Below are positions 62,971 to 64,000 of a stretch of DNA of 64,000 nt, piece by piece. This DNA comes from Xylocopa sonorina (Eukaryota; Arthropoda; Insecta; Hymenoptera; Apidae), in the NCBI RefSeq assembly GCF_050948175.1, contig NW_027490220.1:62001-126000 (forward strand), read 5' to 3'. How positions within the stretch are numbered: the first letter of the stretch is position 1; each line of letters opens with the position of its first letter. The translations under genes and the position numbers were made by a program. The notes under the pieces were generated by a model. The model saw nothing but the letters and a program-made list of their open reading frames with translations. It did not search any database and was not told where the DNA came from.

Positions 62971-64000
62971 ACTCTATTGCTTCGATTCGTAGACATCTGC
63001 ATACGCTATTTCCTAGCAAGGAAGTGTCGCATCTACATTCTTCTGAAGTGAATAAGAGGTATAAATAACACTTCGCAAATCATATTATATCTTACCATGA
63101 AACATAGAAATGAGATGCGATATCGCGTTTTAAGAAGCATTAGAACTCTATCCCTACGATACGTAGACATCTGCAAACGCTATTTCCTAGCAAGGAAGTG
63201 TCGCATTTACATTCATTTGAAGTGTAGACGAGGAATACATAACACTTCGCAAATCATATTATATCTTCCCATGAAACATAGAAATGAGATGCGATATCGC
63301 GTTTTAGGAAGCATTAGAAATCTATTGCTACGATACGTAGACATCTGCAAGCGCTATTTCCTTGCAAGGAAGAGTCGCATTTACATTTTTCTGAAGACAG
63401 TACGAGGTATACATAACACTTTACAATGAATATGATATCCTATCATGCAACATAGTAATGAGATGCGATATCTCGATTTAAGAAGCATTTGAACTCTATT
63501 GCTTCGATTCGTAGACATCTGCAAACGCTATTTCCTTGCAATGAAGTGTCGCATTTACATTCTTCTGAAGTGAATACGAGGTATACATAACTCTTCGCAA
63601 ATCATATTATATCTTACCATGAAACATAGAAATGAGATGCAATATCGCGTTTTAAGAAGCATAAGAACTCTATTGCTACGATACGTAGACATCTGCAAAC
63701 GCTATTTCCCTTCAAGGAAGAGTCGCATTTACACTCTTCTGAAGAGAATACGTGGTATACATAACACTTTACAATGAATATTATATCCTATCATGCAACA
63801 TAGAAATGAGATGCGATATCGCGTTTTAAGAAGCATTAGAACGCTATCCCTACGATACGTAAACATCTGCAAACGCTGTTTCCTAGCAAGGAAGTGTCGC
63901 ATTTACATTCATTTGAATCGTAGACGAGGAATACATAACACTTCGCCAATCATATTATATCTTACCATGAAACATAGAAATGAGATGCGATATCACGCTT

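Larger units (their letters stand above)
44733..64000 (+). repeat. 174-bp satellite array, right arm (forward orientation)
   Basis: About 111 copies of the same 174-bp family, now with the open 58-codon frame on the plus strand. Phase is well kept. The length changes I could trace are +1 near 45579, -2 near 47068 and again near 48632 (copies of one event inside a duplicated unit), and +3 near 52116 and 52641 (also copies). The arm is more diverged than the left arm. From about 57.3 kb a variant with ttcttctgaagtgaatacgag and actttacaatgaat becomes common. The array runs off the end of the window. Confidence 0.97.

Noticed and set aside
44878..63429. The same repeated open frames on the plus strand of the right arm
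   Set aside because: Same satellite frame, inverted. Ends are set by random stops and indels in single monomers.
1..64000. CENP-B box in the satellite
   Set aside because: No segment fits TTCG-N4-A-N2-CGGG; the TTCG occurrences (cttcgcaaatc) are not followed by CGGG.

Overview
This window is a eukaryotic, most likely insect, satellite-DNA block interrupted by one young LTR retrotransposon. About 205 monomers of a 174-bp AT-rich satellite fill 1-35679, and about 111 more fill 44733-64000. Between them sits a complete 9053-bp Ty3/gypsy element (35680-44732). The insect assignment rests on the Mdg-type gag-pol layout and an arthropod-style Inr plus DPE core promoter in the LTR. The element is rich in CpG, which would fit a hymenopteran, but that is weak inference. 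Nothing here looks bacterial, and I found no ordinary host gene.

Layout. (1) 1-35679: satellite in one orientation, called 'reverse' here. It is organised in nested higher-order repeats of 6, 7, 9 and 10 monomers, with longer duplications up to 55 monomers apart. (2) 35680-44732: retrotransposon with 1533-bp LTRs that read as identical, a primer-binding site resembling the 3' end of tRNA-Leu, an intact gag with two CCHC knuckles, and a -1 frameshift signal (GGGAAAC plus a predicted H-type pseudoknot). An intact pol follows (protease, RT, RNase H, integrase with a GPY module, then a Q/H/P/N-rich tail), ending with a polypurine tract and the 3' LTR. There is no env. (3) 44733-64000: the same satellite family in the opposite orientation, in different higher-order repeats, becoming more diverged toward the right edge.

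The most notable observation is that the satellite flips orientation exactly at the retrotransposon and the two flanks share no target-site duplication. Either an inversion was formed by recombination between two oppositely oriented copies of the element inside one array, or the element inserted at an existing inversion joint and then lost its TSD, or the assembly has joined two array segments through the repeated element. A monomer haplotype with many linked substitutions occurs on both sides in opposite orientation, so both arms belong to one family.

The satellite carries an open frame because 174 is 58 codons. Many monomers break it, so I treat these ORFs as non-coding. A satellite array with a young retroelement at an inversion point is a plausible centromeric or pericentromeric arrangement, but the sequence alone does not show centromere function.
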